Source: UBA117 sp049975245 | GTDB taxonomy: Archaea > Methanobacteriota > Methanobacteria > Methanobacteriales > Methanobacteriaceae | DNA: 64,000 nt | Reading direction: 5' to 3' | Assembly: GCA_049975245.1 (NCBI GenBank) | Contig: JBNGDB010000001.1 | Span: 62,001-126,000 of the forward strand | Shown: positions 1 through 8,520 of the stretch, in pieces | Position numbering within the stretch: position 1 is the stretch's first letter | Layout: every line of letters begins with the position of its first letter | Notes under the pieces: generated by a model | The model's input: the letters and a program-made list of their open reading frames with translations, nothing else | The model's database searches: none | Told to the model about the DNA's origin: nothing | Made by a program: the position numbers and the translations under genes

Positions 1-465
1 ATCAACTTCATTAATACAGTCTTCCACTTTACAAGCCTGTTGACATTTTTTGCACCGGATGCACAGATAATCGTCTATTATATACTTCTTAGCCACAGGG
101 AGTATGGTAAATTCCTCCCTTATCAGGTGATTTTCACCACATGTCAAAGCTTTAGGATCAGTAGGGCATACTTCAGCGCAGAACCCGCATCTTATACATC
201 CCCTGGTATTGATTACTGGATATGCACGGCCTTCTTCTTCGGCAGTATCTTCTGATCTCACCAATCTGATTGCTGAAGGTGCAGGGCATGCTGCTGTGCA
301 GGCTCCACAGGATATACAATACTCTTCATATACTTTTGGAAAGTCTCGGAATCTATCTGGTGTGTCCATTATTTCAGATTCAGTGGCTGCTCCGGCAAAT
401 TTTTCAGCCCAGGATTTTCTTGCAAATTCATATAAATACCATATTACGGAAGACATAATAACCAT
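1..465 (-). CDS. ehaP: EhaP polyferredoxin, N-terminal part (runs off the left edge)
   Basis: I translated the minus strand from ATG 465 and it stays open to base 1, giving about 155 residues. After an N-terminal stretch of about 50 residues there are three ferredoxin-type cysteine clusters: CISCGACTAAC near residue 51, CIRCGFCAEVC near 91 and CIRCKKCQQAC near 136. This matches the polyferredoxin that follows the large subunit in the Eha hydrogenase operon and passes electrons from the small subunit to soluble ferredoxin. It begins 17 bases after ehaO stops, with only a weak ribosome site, so an alternative start at ATG 456 is possible. The C-terminus and the remaining clusters are outside the window. 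Confidence 0.9.
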   Translation of the reverse strand, partial: MVIMSSVIWYLYEFARKSWAEKFAGAATESEIMDTPDRFRDFPKVYEEYCISCGACTAACPAPSAIRLVRSEDTAEEEGRAYPVINTRGCIRCGFCAEVCPTDPKALTCGENHLIREEFTILPVAKKYIIDDYLCIRCKKCQQACKVEDCINEVD

Positions 466-482
466 CTTAAAATTTAATTAAA

Positions 483-1616
483 TTATTTAAATACAATATT
501 GTGAACTCCATCAAAGTATTTAGCCTGCCCTGACTCATCTATAACCACAACTCTTTCAGTACATGCAATGCACGGATCTACAGTAGCATAGGTTGCAACA
601 GCATCAGCTACTGTTGCCACATCTTTGAGCATGTATTTTGCACAGGCATCAATGTTCATTATACTAGGTGTTCTAATTGAAGCATTTCTGATTAGGTTTC
701 CATTAGTTTTAATCATGTAGGTAACTTCTCCTCGGGGAGCCTCATTTCTCCATTCACCATAACCTGCAGGAATATCAACTTTTTTCCTAATATCCCCTGG
801 AGGAATATTTTCTATTACTTCTTTAATTAAATTAATAGATTCTGAAACTTCGTCAAAACGGTTCATGGTCCGGGCAAAGTTATCTCCTTCTTTTCTCCAA
901 ACTACATTAAAGTCCAGATGATCCCGGTAGGTGGGATGATCAGATCTCCAGTCAAGACTAATTCCAGAAGCCCTACCTATTGGGCCAACTGCACGTGCTT
1001 TTATAGCATCTTCACGGGACATTTTACCCACATCGCGTGATCGAAGACCTACCAATGGGCCTTGTTCAAACATTTGCACGTATTTATCATAATTTGATTC
1101 CATTTCCAGAATTATTTTTTTAATCTGGTTTAGGTGGATTTCTTTGGCATCCATTCTCACTCCACCTACAACATTCCATCCCATGTTAACCCGATTACCA
1201 GTTAATAATTCGATAGCATCCATGATTGGCTCTCTCAAAGCCAGCATATACATAAATAGAGTTTCATGCTCCATTGCTTTGAAATAGGTTGAATTAGCCA
1301 GTAAATGGCTTTGAATTCTGTCCAGTTCATTGGTTAATACTCTAAGATACTGTGCACGCAGGGGAGCTTCTTCTCCAGCAATTAACTCAAATGTTTCAGC
1401 GAAGGTCTGGGTATGTATGTAGGAACAAATTCCACACACCCTTTCTGATAAATAAATCGCTTTCTGCCAGGTTTTACCTTCCATGATACGTTCAATACCT
1501 CGATGAACATAACCATAATCAATCTCTGCACTTATTACCTTTTCGCCCTGGGTTTTAAGTTTCAATCGTAAGGGTTCTTTCAAACCAGGGTGTATTGGTC
1601 CTATTGGGAGTATCAT
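483..1616 (-). CDS. ehaO: Eha energy-converting [NiFe]-hydrogenase, large subunit
   Basis: This is the catalytic large subunit of the membrane-bound hydrogenase Eha, which uses an ion gradient to reduce ferredoxin with H2. Both NiFe-binding pairs are intact: RVCGIC with C61 and C64, and DPCIAC near the C-terminus with C349 and C352. The 377-residue length fits the complex I 49-kDa-like group. The protein continues about 25 residues past the second pair and does not end at the short His tail typical of periplasmic hydrogenases. The start has GGGAGG seven bases upstream, and its ATG overlaps the stop of ehaN as ATGA, which implies coupled translation. Confidence 0.96.
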   Translation of the reverse strand: MILPIGPIHPGLKEPLRLKLKTQGEKVISAEIDYGYVHRGIERIMEGKTWQKAIYLSERVCGICSYIHTQTFAETFELIAGEEAPLRAQYLRVLTNELDRIQSHLLANSTYFKAMEHETLFMYMLALREPIMDAIELLTGNRVNMGWNVVGGVRMDAKEIHLNQIKKIILEMESNYDKYVQMFEQGPLVGLRSRDVGKMSREDAIKARAVGPIGRASGISLDWRSDHPTYRDHLDFNVVWRKEGDNFARTMNRFDEVSESINLIKEVIENIPPGDIRKKVDIPAGYGEWRNEAPRGEVTYMIKTNGNLIRNASIRTPSIMNIDACAKYMLKDVATVADAVATYATVDPCIACTERVVVIDESGQAKYFDGVHNIVFK

Positions 1617-2062
1617 TCTTTTTGCCTCCCTTTTGCTGCTATTGCGTCTGGTCCTACACTTAGGATAGCTGCCAAAATCTCAGACGGTCTGGGTGGGCAG
1701 CCGGAAACTTCGGCGTCCACTGGTATAAAATCGGATACTGGTGCATATACGCTGCAGCCTTCCTGATTAAATACATCTCCGGTTAGGGGACAATTTCCTA
1801 ATGCAACTACTATTTTAGGCTGGGGGGCCTTGTTATAAATTCTTATCAATTTGTCTCTCCATTGTTCACTCACTGCTCCGGTAATTAAAATTACATCTGC
1901 TTCCCGGGGGTTATTGTGAACATAAATTCCATACTGTTCTAAATCATAACGCGGTGACAGGAGGGCAACTACTTCTATATCACAGCCGTTACATCCACCT
2001 GTATTTATAAGGCAAACATGTATTGAACTTTTCCTTACAACATCTTTAAGCGCATCTAACAT
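1613..2062 (-). CDS. ehaN: Eha hydrogenase small subunit
   Basis: This is the electron-transferring small subunit related to NuoB/PSST of complex I. It has the CNGC pair (C24, C27) after NTGG, then GNCPLTGD and SGCPPRPSE, which together supply the four cysteines of one [4Fe-4S] cluster. At 149 residues it is a single-cluster small subunit. GAGGTAAAGAA precedes ATG 2062. It follows ehaM by 4 bases and overlaps ehaO. It would pair with EhaO on the cytoplasmic face of the membrane module and pass electrons to the EhaP polyferredoxin. Confidence 0.95.
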   Translation of the reverse strand: MLDALKDVVRKSSIHVCLINTGGCNGCDIEVVALLSPRYDLEQYGIYVHNNPREADVILITGAVSEQWRDKLIRIYNKAPQPKIVVALGNCPLTGDVFNQEGCSVYAPVSDFIPVDAEVSGCPPRPSEILAAILSVGPDAIAAKGRQKE

Positions 2063-2066
2063 TTCT

Positions 2067-2468
2067 TTACCTCATCAAATATTCTAATAATTCTTTTCTA
2101 CCATCTTCGATGGCCTTTTTGTAAGATTCACCATTTAATACTTCTTTTGCAATATCATTTTTTATTTTATCTGATTCTTCTTTGGATAACACTTCCATAA
2201 TATCTGATAGCCAGCATAATCTCAGATCAGCGTGTATTTTTTCTTTAACACAGATTGACTGGGATTGTTCAAAGCGGGCATGTAATGCTTCCAGACTGGA
2301 CATGTCCATTCTCTTCATAAGAATGTCTTCTAGTTGCTCTGGTTCAATATTTAATTCTTTAGCGAAGGGAACAATAACATCTTCATGCCATCTATAACTT
2401 CTAATAATCCTTTCTTTCATTACTTTAAGTAATAAATCGTCTTTATCCATGGCTTCATCAGAGTTCAT
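2067..2468 (-). CDS. ehaM: EhaM, soluble Eha subunit (DUF1959-like)
   Basis: This is a hydrophilic 133-residue protein with no membrane segment and no cysteine cluster, rich in acidic and basic residues and probably helical. It sits between the membrane subunit ehaL and the small subunit ehaN, where ehaM lies in known Eha operons. Its exact role is not known. Its start ATG overlaps the ehaL stop as ATGA, so it is probably translated by coupling because no good ribosome site precedes it. An internal ATG at residue 7 is a possible alternative start. Confidence 0.85.
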   Translation of the reverse strand: MNSDEAMDKDDLLLKVMKERIIRSYRWHEDVIVPFAKELNIEPEQLEDILMKRMDMSSLEALHARFEQSQSICVKEKIHADLRLCWLSDIMEVLSKEESDKIKNDIAKEVLNGESYKKAIEDGRKELLEYLMR

Positions 2469-2788
2469 AGGAGTACCGTCCTAATAATCCATATTATTAA
2501 TGAAATGATTAATCCAATAGCAGTTTCATACCTTCCATATCCTGGTCTCATACCTACTACCAGAGCTACTAAGAACAATCCAAGGGTAATGGAGATATAA
2601 GACGGAATAAAAACTATTATTTGGCTATTGAGGAATAAAAACCAACCAATTATTGATAATATTAAAGCAATAATGTCAATTTTTTCAGTAACAAAGGGTA
2701 ATTTGTACTTTTTATAACTGAATACTAGGCCCACTATAGAACCTAATACAAATGATAATATGTAAACTAGATAAATAATTTGATCCAT
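2465..2788 (-). CDS. ehaL: EhaL, small integral membrane subunit of Eha
   Basis: This 107-residue hydrophobic protein has about three to four transmembrane segments and almost no soluble part. Its place between ehaK and ehaM and its length fit EhaL. GGTGATTTA precedes ATG 2788, a ribosome site form repeated through this operon. It overlaps ehaM by four bases. It is assigned by position and hydropathy, because the sequence has no catalytic motif. Confidence 0.83.
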   Translation of the reverse strand: MDQIIYLVYILSFVLGSIVGLVFSYKKYKLPFVTEKIDIIALILSIIGWFLFLNSQIIVFIPSYISITLGLFLVALVVGMRPGYGRYETAIGLIISLIIWIIRTVLL

Positions 2789-2885
2789 TAAATCACCGAT
2801 TAAATATATTTTTCATTTTTAATAACATTAAACCACTATTAAGATCTATTAACAGTTTTTGTCACTATAAATTGTTTATTTATTA

Positions 2886-3143
2886 TTAGGCAGGTTTGTA
2901 AAGTATTATAAATGAGATTATAAACATGAAAACTATTATTATCATCGCCCATTTTTCCAGGCTTTCCGAGAGTTTAATTGCATCCTCACGATATTGGGTT
3001 AATATTAGGAGAGTTAGTAAGAACCCGGCTATGGTCACTGGAATAACAATAAACCACTGTAATAAACCTGCCAGTCCACTTATAAGTATAACACCAGCAG
3101 CCACCAGGGCCATTAAGAATATTGTGTCTTTTTCTTTTTTCAT
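2886..3143 (-). CDS. ehaK: EhaK, small integral membrane subunit of Eha
   Basis: This small membrane protein has about 85 residues and two to three hydrophobic helices. The open frame reaches ATG 3179, but GGAGAATTTAAA lies directly before ATG 3143, which also removes a poorly fitting N-terminal extension, so I chose 3143. It lies between ehaJ and ehaL in the conserved order. It is about 90 bases from each neighbour, looser spacing than most of the operon. Function beyond membership of the ion-translocating module is unknown. Confidence 0.8.
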   Translation of the reverse strand: MKKEKDTIFLMALVAAGVILISGLAGLLQWFIVIPVTIAGFLLTLLILTQYREDAIKLSESLEKWAMIIIVFMFIISFIILYKPA

Positions 3144-3229
3144 TTTAAATTCTCCAGTTATAATATTCCATAATACCATAATTTTATTCTAAATTTTAGA
3201 TTTTTTTTTATCGTAAATTGCTGTTGTTC

Positions 3230-4090
3230 TCATATTAGTATCAAAATTATTGAACCAACTATTCCAATAAATGCAAAGGTAACCTGCATCATTATAGAAT
3301 GGTTCGGATTTAAAATTGGCGTTGTAGCATTTATAAATGCAACCACCGTACTTATAGCCACCATACCAATAATATATCCTAAAGGACTTAATCCGCCTAT
3401 GAAAACTGTTAAAAATACCCATAATAACATGTACCATGCTATTGATTCGGATATCATTAAATATCCTCTCAAAACACCAAAGTGCTCAGTTTCATAACCG
3501 GATATAATATCTTTCCCTTTAGTTATAGCAAATGGTGAATAAGGTGCTTTAGAAAGTATGAGTACTAAAAACATTAACGCCGCCAAAGGGATAGCATAGA
3601 TTAAAGGACCGTTAACATTCTGGTAACTAATAATATCACTGATAACCATGGTACCGGTTTGCAAGTATATGATGGCCAGAACTGCAAATAAGGGCACTTC
3701 TGCCGCCGCAGAAAAAACAGCTCTTACACAGCTCAATTTACCATAAGGGGAGCCAGAAGATGATCCTGCATTATGCTCCACAATCTTATGCAGAGCATAG
3801 ATGGCAAATATTAATAATAAGGATCCTTCAACAACCGGACCTACTATAACTGCGCTTACCCATATAGCACACATCATACTGGCAATAGCCACATAAAAGG
3901 GCATAGCAGCTGTCCTTGGAAAGGTAGACTCCTTAATATAGAATTTAAGGGTGTGCAGTAGATGCTGTATTATGGGAGGGCCTGGTCGAGTTTGAATTCT
4001 AGCCATTATCTTTCTCTGATATCCAAATAGGATACTTCCCACCAGGAATGCAATGATAACATTTAACAGGATGTTTGCCATTAGGTTCAT
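3230..4090 (-). CDS. ehaJ: EhaJ, NuoH-like membrane subunit of Eha
   Basis: This 286-residue multi-spanning protein is related to NuoH/ND1, the subunit linking the hydrogenase arm to the ion-translocating membrane arm. The family signature is visible near the N-terminus as GYQRKIMARIQTRPGPP, the RxGP-type loop, and again as the conserved acidic loop around SPYGKLSCVRAVFSAAAEVP. Start ATG 4090 follows GGTGATCAA. The length is close to the usual value for this family. Confidence 0.92.
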   Translation of the reverse strand: MNLMANILLNVIIAFLVGSILFGYQRKIMARIQTRPGPPIIQHLLHTLKFYIKESTFPRTAAMPFYVAIASMMCAIWVSAVIVGPVVEGSLLLIFAIYALHKIVEHNAGSSSGSPYGKLSCVRAVFSAAAEVPLFAVLAIIYLQTGTMVISDIISYQNVNGPLIYAIPLAALMFLVLILSKAPYSPFAITKGKDIISGYETEHFGVLRGYLMISESIAWYMLLWVFLTVFIGGLSPLGYIIGMVAISTVVAFINATTPILNPNHSIMMQVTFAFIGIVGSIILILI

Positions 4091-4131
4091 TTGATCACCG
4101 ATTTCGTGAATATAAATGTATTAATTGTAAT

Positions 4132-4347
4132 TTAATAACCAATAAATGGTTCATTTCTTCTTTCATCTTCCTCTTCTTCTTTGATCTTAGCCATACTTAT
4201 CAGTCCAAATGATAAAATGGCTAAGGGTATAAATACTATTGATATGCCATAAACTATCCAATCAGGAAGGCTAAATATTAATGCGTATATTATGCTTGCC
4301 AGTGAAATAAAAAACATCAAATAACTTGCAATATAAAGTTTTTTCAT
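4132..4347 (-). CDS. ehaI: EhaI, small membrane subunit of Eha
   Basis: This 71-residue protein has two hydrophobic helices followed by a strongly acidic tail (KIKEEEEDERRNEP). It is placed between ehaH and ehaJ. GGTGAAGAA precedes ATG 4347. It is assigned by position and size within the operon; there is no recognisable catalytic motif. Confidence 0.8.
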   Translation of the reverse strand: MKKLYIASYLMFFISLASIIYALIFSLPDWIVYGISIVFIPLAILSFGLISMAKIKEEEEDERRNEPFIGY

Positions 4348-4444
4348 TTCTTCACCTTTAATCTGTTATTAAATAACTCCCTACTCCAAAATTTTAATTT
4401 CTACTTATCATCCTTCTTAATTATATTTAGCGAAACTATTCTCA

Positions 4445-5125
4445 TTAGAATGGTTTGTTAATTATGAGCAATAATTCTATGGTTCTAACAATTACTAATA
4501 GTGAACTTAAGTGTATAATCAATATGAATGGAGATCCAGGGGTTCTAAACATTTCTGCTTTAGTAGCATAGAAAGGAGCCACACCAGTTTCCCCGGCCAC
4601 TCCCATTATAAGAAGTACTGAGGCAAAAGTAACCATAGCAGGTGTAGTTGCCATTTGAGAAAGTTGGAATAAACTTAAAGTACCTGTTGAAGCTAAGACT
4701 ATGGCTGCTCCACCGAATAAGGGGAGAGATGCCATCATAGCTATTAAACCATATTGGAATGCAGCGTCCAATACATCAATCTGTTTTACTGCAGATACAA
4801 TCCCTATATTTACAATACCGATTAAGGCTACAAATAGGGTGAAATTGAACAGGTCGCCGGTTATCATAGCCCCGGCAGTGGCCAGACCACATACTATAGC
4901 CAAAAATCTTCTAATCTGAAATTCCTTCTTGGCAACTTTTACTTCCCTATCTTTAAGTGAACCAAAGCCTGCTTCGATCTGGGTTTCAGTTTGACTTATA
5001 GCTATAAGTAGAGTGAAAGTCAGTGCACCGGCGAACATGAAAAGGTTGAAAGGAGTAATATAAGGAACTATATCCCCAAAAGGAATAGTACCTAATAATT
5101 GTCCACTTATTGTAGCAATATCCAT
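4445..5125 (-). CDS. ehaH: EhaH, NuoN/MrpD-like ion-channel subunit of Eha
   Basis: This protein of about 226 residues resembles part of an antiporter-like complex I subunit. It has the stretch GDLFNFTLFVALIGIVNIGI and later GVAGETGVAPFYATKAEMFR, which carries the buried lysine/glutamate type residues of the proton-translocation path. It is much shorter than full NuoN (about 480 residues), as expected for Eha, where this function is split over EhaH and neighbours. The open frame starts at GTG 5134, but AGGTGCAAAAA before ATG 5125 makes 5125 the better start. Confidence 0.88.
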   Translation of the reverse strand: MDIATISGQLLGTIPFGDIVPYITPFNLFMFAGALTFTLLIAISQTETQIEAGFGSLKDREVKVAKKEFQIRRFLAIVCGLATAGAMITGDLFNFTLFVALIGIVNIGIVSAVKQIDVLDAAFQYGLIAMMASLPLFGGAAIVLASTGTLSLFQLSQMATTPAMVTFASVLLIMGVAGETGVAPFYATKAEMFRTPGSPFILIIHLSSLLVIVRTIELLLIINKPF

Positions 5126-5225
5126 TTTTTGCACCTTTAATTATTTTTTTTAATATTAATATTTATATAATAATTTTAACATCATATAGTGATTTTATAG
5201 TGATTTTTTCATGATAATTTTATTA

Positions 5226-5894
5226 CTATTCTTTTTTAAATTCTTCCCGGCCCATAACTCCTATTAAACCAGCTTTTGAAGCTACCTTTATCAGTATTCC
5301 ACAAGAAGATAAGAATAAACCTAGAAGCCATATGCTAGGTGCTATGAAGAATATTAGAAAACCTCCAATCCACAAACACCATGCTATACCTGATGCTCCA
5401 CTAATACCTTCCCATATACCAGAAGATAGTCCTCTGTACTTTTGTGAAAGAACATAGAATAATATACCAACACCAGCCACAGCACCACCAGTAAATCCAG
5501 TGAGAAATATTCCATACACAATCAATAATAAAGAAATAAAGTTAGGAGCAGTCTTCAAAATTTCCATGTCCATAGATAAGGGCACAGGTAATAGTTCCAC
5601 TTTTTTACCGCTTTTCCTCATTTCACGACTCATTAAAATCTCTGATATGGCCAATATTTCAGCCAGCTCCACAACTAAACCAGGCAGAATTAGGGCTTCG
5701 GCCAGATCAGTAGCTACCGCGGCCACCACAATTAACATGGCGATACCAACAATATCTGTTAAGATCAGGGCACTTAAATCATTTTTCTGAAATGAAATTC
5801 CCAGAAGTCCAATGAAACCAACGAGGATACCTACCATGATAGCTGGAGTATAAAGTGAAAGCACAGCTTGGGGTACAAGATCTGGTACCAGCAT
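5226..5894 (-). CDS. ehaG: EhaG, integral membrane subunit of Eha
   Basis: This 222-residue membrane protein has about six hydrophobic helices and a short charged loop (SREMRKSGKKVELLP) in the middle. It overlaps the stop of ehaF as TAATG, with GGAGGGAGGAATA directly upstream. The gene order and length fit EhaG of the conserved membrane module. The role of individual residues is not known. Confidence 0.86.
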   Translation of the reverse strand: MLVPDLVPQAVLSLYTPAIMVGILVGFIGLLGISFQKNDLSALILTDIVGIAMLIVVAAVATDLAEALILPGLVVELAEILAISEILMSREMRKSGKKVELLPVPLSMDMEILKTAPNFISLLLIVYGIFLTGFTGGAVAGVGILFYVLSQKYRGLSSGIWEGISGASGIAWCLWIGGFLIFFIAPSIWLLGLFLSSCGILIKVASKAGLIGVMGREEFKKE

Positions 5895-6373
5895 TATTCC
5901 TCCCTCCGCATGGTGAAGTGTATAGCTACCCAGGATGCAATTACGAAGGCCATCATCAATATAGTTGATTCTAGTACGGTATCCAATCCCCGGGTATAAT
6001 ATAATATTTCGTCTATAAGACCACCTGGTGAGGAATAAATTGAAGTACCATAATATATGGTGTTATTTTTAACTTCAATAGCTATAGGTGATAAATAGCC
6101 AGTAATTTTTCCCAGATTAACAGAATTTGCAGGGTATTGTGCCTTTACTATTCCTGGTTCTTTAAGAGGCTCACCACCCCGATCATAGGGGGCTAAGGGA
6201 TCTTTTTCATTTATTTGTAGTTGAGGTTCAGGCCGGGGATAAATTTGATTGTCATTAAGGGCTAATGGAACCAGAAATCCGGTAAGCAGCAAAAGTCCCA
6301 GAACAATTGCAAAAAGTCTTGGAATTATTTTAGGATTTGCAAGAGCATTCCATATCCTTCCTATGCTTTTCAA
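5894..6373 (-). CDS. ehaF: EhaF, membrane subunit of Eha
   Basis: This 159-residue protein has one hydrophobic helix near the N-terminus, about 80 polar residues that probably face the outside (PRPEPQLQINEKDPLAPY onward), and a C-terminal helix ending in MRREE. It starts with TTG 6373 overlapping the ehaE stop, with GGGGGTTGAAC upstream. Position and architecture fit EhaF. Confidence 0.85.
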   Translation of the reverse strand: MKSIGRIWNALANPKIIPRLFAIVLGLLLLTGFLVPLALNDNQIYPRPEPQLQINEKDPLAPYDRGGEPLKEPGIVKAQYPANSVNLGKITGYLSPIAIEVKNNTIYYGTSIYSSPGGLIDEILYYTRGLDTVLESTILMMAFVIASWVAIHFTMRREE

Positions 6374-6630
6374 AGTTCAACCCCCATTTCTTCTAATCTA
6401 ACTACAGCCCGCAGCAATATTAAAGTAATAATAACTGTGGCGGCTATGAAAGTTAAAAGTGCTATTGTATGATTATAAGTTAAAAATATTAATGATACGC
6501 CTACAGCTGGTATTTCAGTATTTAATATCCTCACTACAGGGTCTTTAACTCCCGGTCCAAAAACTGTACCTAAGCTACCCAGTATAACTAGTGCACAGCC
6601 AGTATAAAACCAGATCTGAATTTCAAGCAA
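6370..6630 (-). CDS. ehaE: EhaE, small membrane subunit of Eha
   Basis: This 86-residue protein has two to three hydrophobic helices and overlaps both neighbours. Its TTG start at 6630 overlaps the end of ehaD, and its TGA is shared with the TTG of ehaF. The ribosome site GGAAGGGAATC lies inside ehaD. It is assigned as EhaE by order and size. Confidence 0.83.
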   Translation of the reverse strand: MLEIQIWFYTGCALVILGSLGTVFGPGVKDPVVRILNTEIPAVGVSLIFLTYNHTIALLTFIAATVIITLILLRAVVRLEEMGVEL

Positions 6631-6910
6631 GATTCCCTTCCTCCTGGGATTTTTTTCTTTCTCTTATTTCGTTTATTTTAATAATACTAATTAAGAGTAT
6701 CACAACAGATATGGGGTCAAATATGGCCACGGCCACGGCCACATCTAAATATTTAGCTGCAGCAATGGTACCGATGAATCCTCCCTGAAGTAATGAAAAC
6801 ATTATTACTTTATCAATAGGTTTAGGAAGTAATATGATTCCAATAGTCCCTATTAACATCACTGCTGCTGATACAGTTGTTAAATTTATCAGTTCTAGTA
6901 TAGGATACAT
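6623..6910 (-). CDS. ehaD: EhaD, small membrane subunit of Eha (MnhC/NuoK-like region)
   Basis: This 95-residue protein has three helices. The third, containing AVAVAIFDPISVVILLISI, recalls the MrpC/NuoK type of small antiporter subunit. GGTGAATAATA precedes ATG 6910. It is a conserved member of the eha membrane module; the NuoK comparison is my inference from the helix pattern. Confidence 0.83.
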   Translation of the reverse strand: MYPILELINLTTVSAAVMLIGTIGIILLPKPIDKVIMFSLLQGGFIGTIAAAKYLDVAVAVAIFDPISVVILLISIIKINEIRERKKSQEEGNLA

Positions 6911-7032
6911 TATTATTCACCGAACTTTTTTCACATTTAATCTTATTTTAATCTAATATTACTAATAAACTGTTATTTCCTCTACGAAATTGTTAATAAT
7001 TCCATAATAATATTTATCATAGTAATAAAGCT

Positions 7033-7281
7033 TTATTCAATTATTATCTCGTTTTTGACTCGGTCTATAGTATAGGCAATAGCATTTGAACTTATGGTGG
7101 ATGCTACGAAATAGGTTATGGCTATTATTGCTCCAAAGGGTGTTTGAATGTAAAGTGCTATTAGAGCCGCAATTCCAAAACTCATGGCATTAAGATATAA
7201 CATTCTTTCAGACCTGTCCTGAGCTATTAACGTTCTTAGAGCCACAAACAATACTATGATACCTACAATCTCCATCAACAT
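7033..7281 (-). CDS. ehaC: EhaC, small membrane subunit of Eha (MrpF/B-like)
   Basis: This is a small protein with three hydrophobic helices. The frame is open from TTG 7320, but AGGTTGAT lies six bases before ATG 7281, giving an 82-residue protein beginning MLMEIVG. I prefer that start. A gap of 122 bases separates it from ehaD and 125 from ehaB. It is assigned by order in the operon. Confidence 0.8.
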   Translation of the reverse strand: MLMEIVGIIVLFVALRTLIAQDRSERMLYLNAMSFGIAALIALYIQTPFGAIIAITYFVASTISSNAIAYTIDRVKNEIIIE

Positions 7282-7406
7282 TATAATCAACCTGTTTATA
7301 TATCCAAATATAACAATCAATACGATTTTTTAGAATTTACACTTAAGCCTGGAATTATTTTTAATCTAATTTCTAAATTCCGGGTTGAAAATTTAATCAT
7401 TTTTAT

Positions 7407-7910
7407 CTAACTGATCTTAGTGTACCTTCCCATTTTCTTTGCAATTTTTCCAAGTAAAATGGATGCTTTGGTATGGGAAATCCCCTGAATTGTGAGTATT
7501 GCAATCACCATTCCCACCACGAAATAGGAGGGATTTAATCCAATATATGATGTTAATGCAATGATAATTGTAATGGATAATGCACCGGTTGTACCTGCAT
7601 ATCCAGGATCGGCACAAAGTCGGTTTCCAAAGTATACCAGTAAAGCAGCTATAAATCCACCTTCCGGTATTCCAATAGCATAACAGCCCACAGCACCTAG
7701 TAATGTACCGGCTGATGCATCAGGAGAACAAACAATGTTTCCCTGGAAGAATCCTCCAGAAAGGTCTCCTCCTCTCTTTTTTACAGATCTTCCTATAACA
7801 TCAGCACCTTTAACCCCGGGAGATTCGGGAAGGCCCATCCAAGTATCGATGATCACAAAATTTATCCAGGATATAATGGCAGCCAAAACAATTCCAATCA
7901 ATTCGTTCAT
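7407..7910 (-). CDS. ehaB: EhaB, integral membrane subunit of Eha
   Basis: This 167-residue membrane protein has about four helices and a glycine-rich central loop (GRSVKKRGGDLSGGFFQG). Its ATG overlaps the TGA of ehaA as ATGA, with GGAGGAATTTC upstream. It matches EhaB, which is close to this length in methanogens. No catalytic residues are recognised. Confidence 0.87.
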   Translation of the reverse strand: MNELIGIVLAAIISWINFVIIDTWMGLPESPGVKGADVIGRSVKKRGGDLSGGFFQGNIVCSPDASAGTLLGAVGCYAIGIPEGGFIAALLVYFGNRLCADPGYAGTTGALSITIIIALTSYIGLNPSYFVVGMVIAILTIQGISHTKASILLGKIAKKMGRYTKIS

Positions 7911-8218
7911 GAAATTCCTCCATCTGGTTGGGGGAATATTCTAGTAAATACGAATTTTGTAAATAGTGCTGATAATATTCCAATTATTACTGCCACCAAA
8001 ATACCAGTGTATAAGTCAAAAATGAAAAATTTGTATAAAATGGCCGAAAAACCCAGTGCAATAATTGACGTGGGGAATATGGCACTTAACGTCCATGAAT
8101 CTCTCATAGGCTTTTCTGGTAATAATGGAAGTTTAACTATTAACCCTACCACTATTGCAAAGATTATGGCTATCACATAATTAATTAAAATATATGTTTC
8201 ATTAGCATGAATAATCAT
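7907..8218 (-). CDS. ehaA: EhaA, first gene of the eha operon, membrane subunit
   Basis: This 103-residue protein has three hydrophobic helices and is the promoter-proximal gene of the operon. ATG 8218 has AGGAG at 8231-8235 (minus sense), a spacing of 12. It overlaps ehaB by four bases. The upstream region to 8520 holds TATA-like sequences facing this gene. Confidence 0.86.
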   Translation of the reverse strand: MIIHANETYILINYVIAIIFAIVVGLIVKLPLLPEKPMRDSWTLSAIFPTSIIALGFSAILYKFFIFDLYTGILVAVIIGILSALFTKFVFTRIFPQPDGGIS

Positions 8219-8520
8219 GATAAAAGGGTACTCCTACACGATATATAAATGTTTTTACTTACAGCCAGTGACTCATAGAATTTTCATAATATAATATATA
8301 TTATCTTTACTTTAAACCTAACTAAATTAAATGCAAATTAATTTTCAAATTAATACAGATTGATCCTTCTTAAGTCTAAAATTTCGCTCCATAACTGGAG
8401 ATAGAATTATAGATTAATAATAGAATTTATATATAATTAATTAATAAAATTCAACTTTAAACATGGAATCCATAGCTATATAATTTCTTAAAATATTAAA
8501 ATGAATATCTGGGATATAGA
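8219..8520. promoter_or_regulatory. Divergent promoter region between eha operon and DUF1616 gene
   Basis: This 302-base gap has no credible reading frame. Facing left, an AT-only TATA-like block at 8288-8302 could drive eha with a leader that includes the AGGAG at 8231-8235. A second TATA-like string at 8241-8250 is too close to the start to leave that ribosome site in the transcript. Facing right, TTTATATA at 8426-8433 lies about 90 bases before ATG 8521. Promoter assignments are inference from base pattern. Confidence 0.45.

Noticed and set aside
1..8218. Ehb hydrogenase operon as an alternative
   Set aside because: Fifteen genes in exact EhaA-EhaO order, with the EhaB and EhaF lengths and the polyferredoxin right after the large subunit, fit Eha and not the Ehb order.
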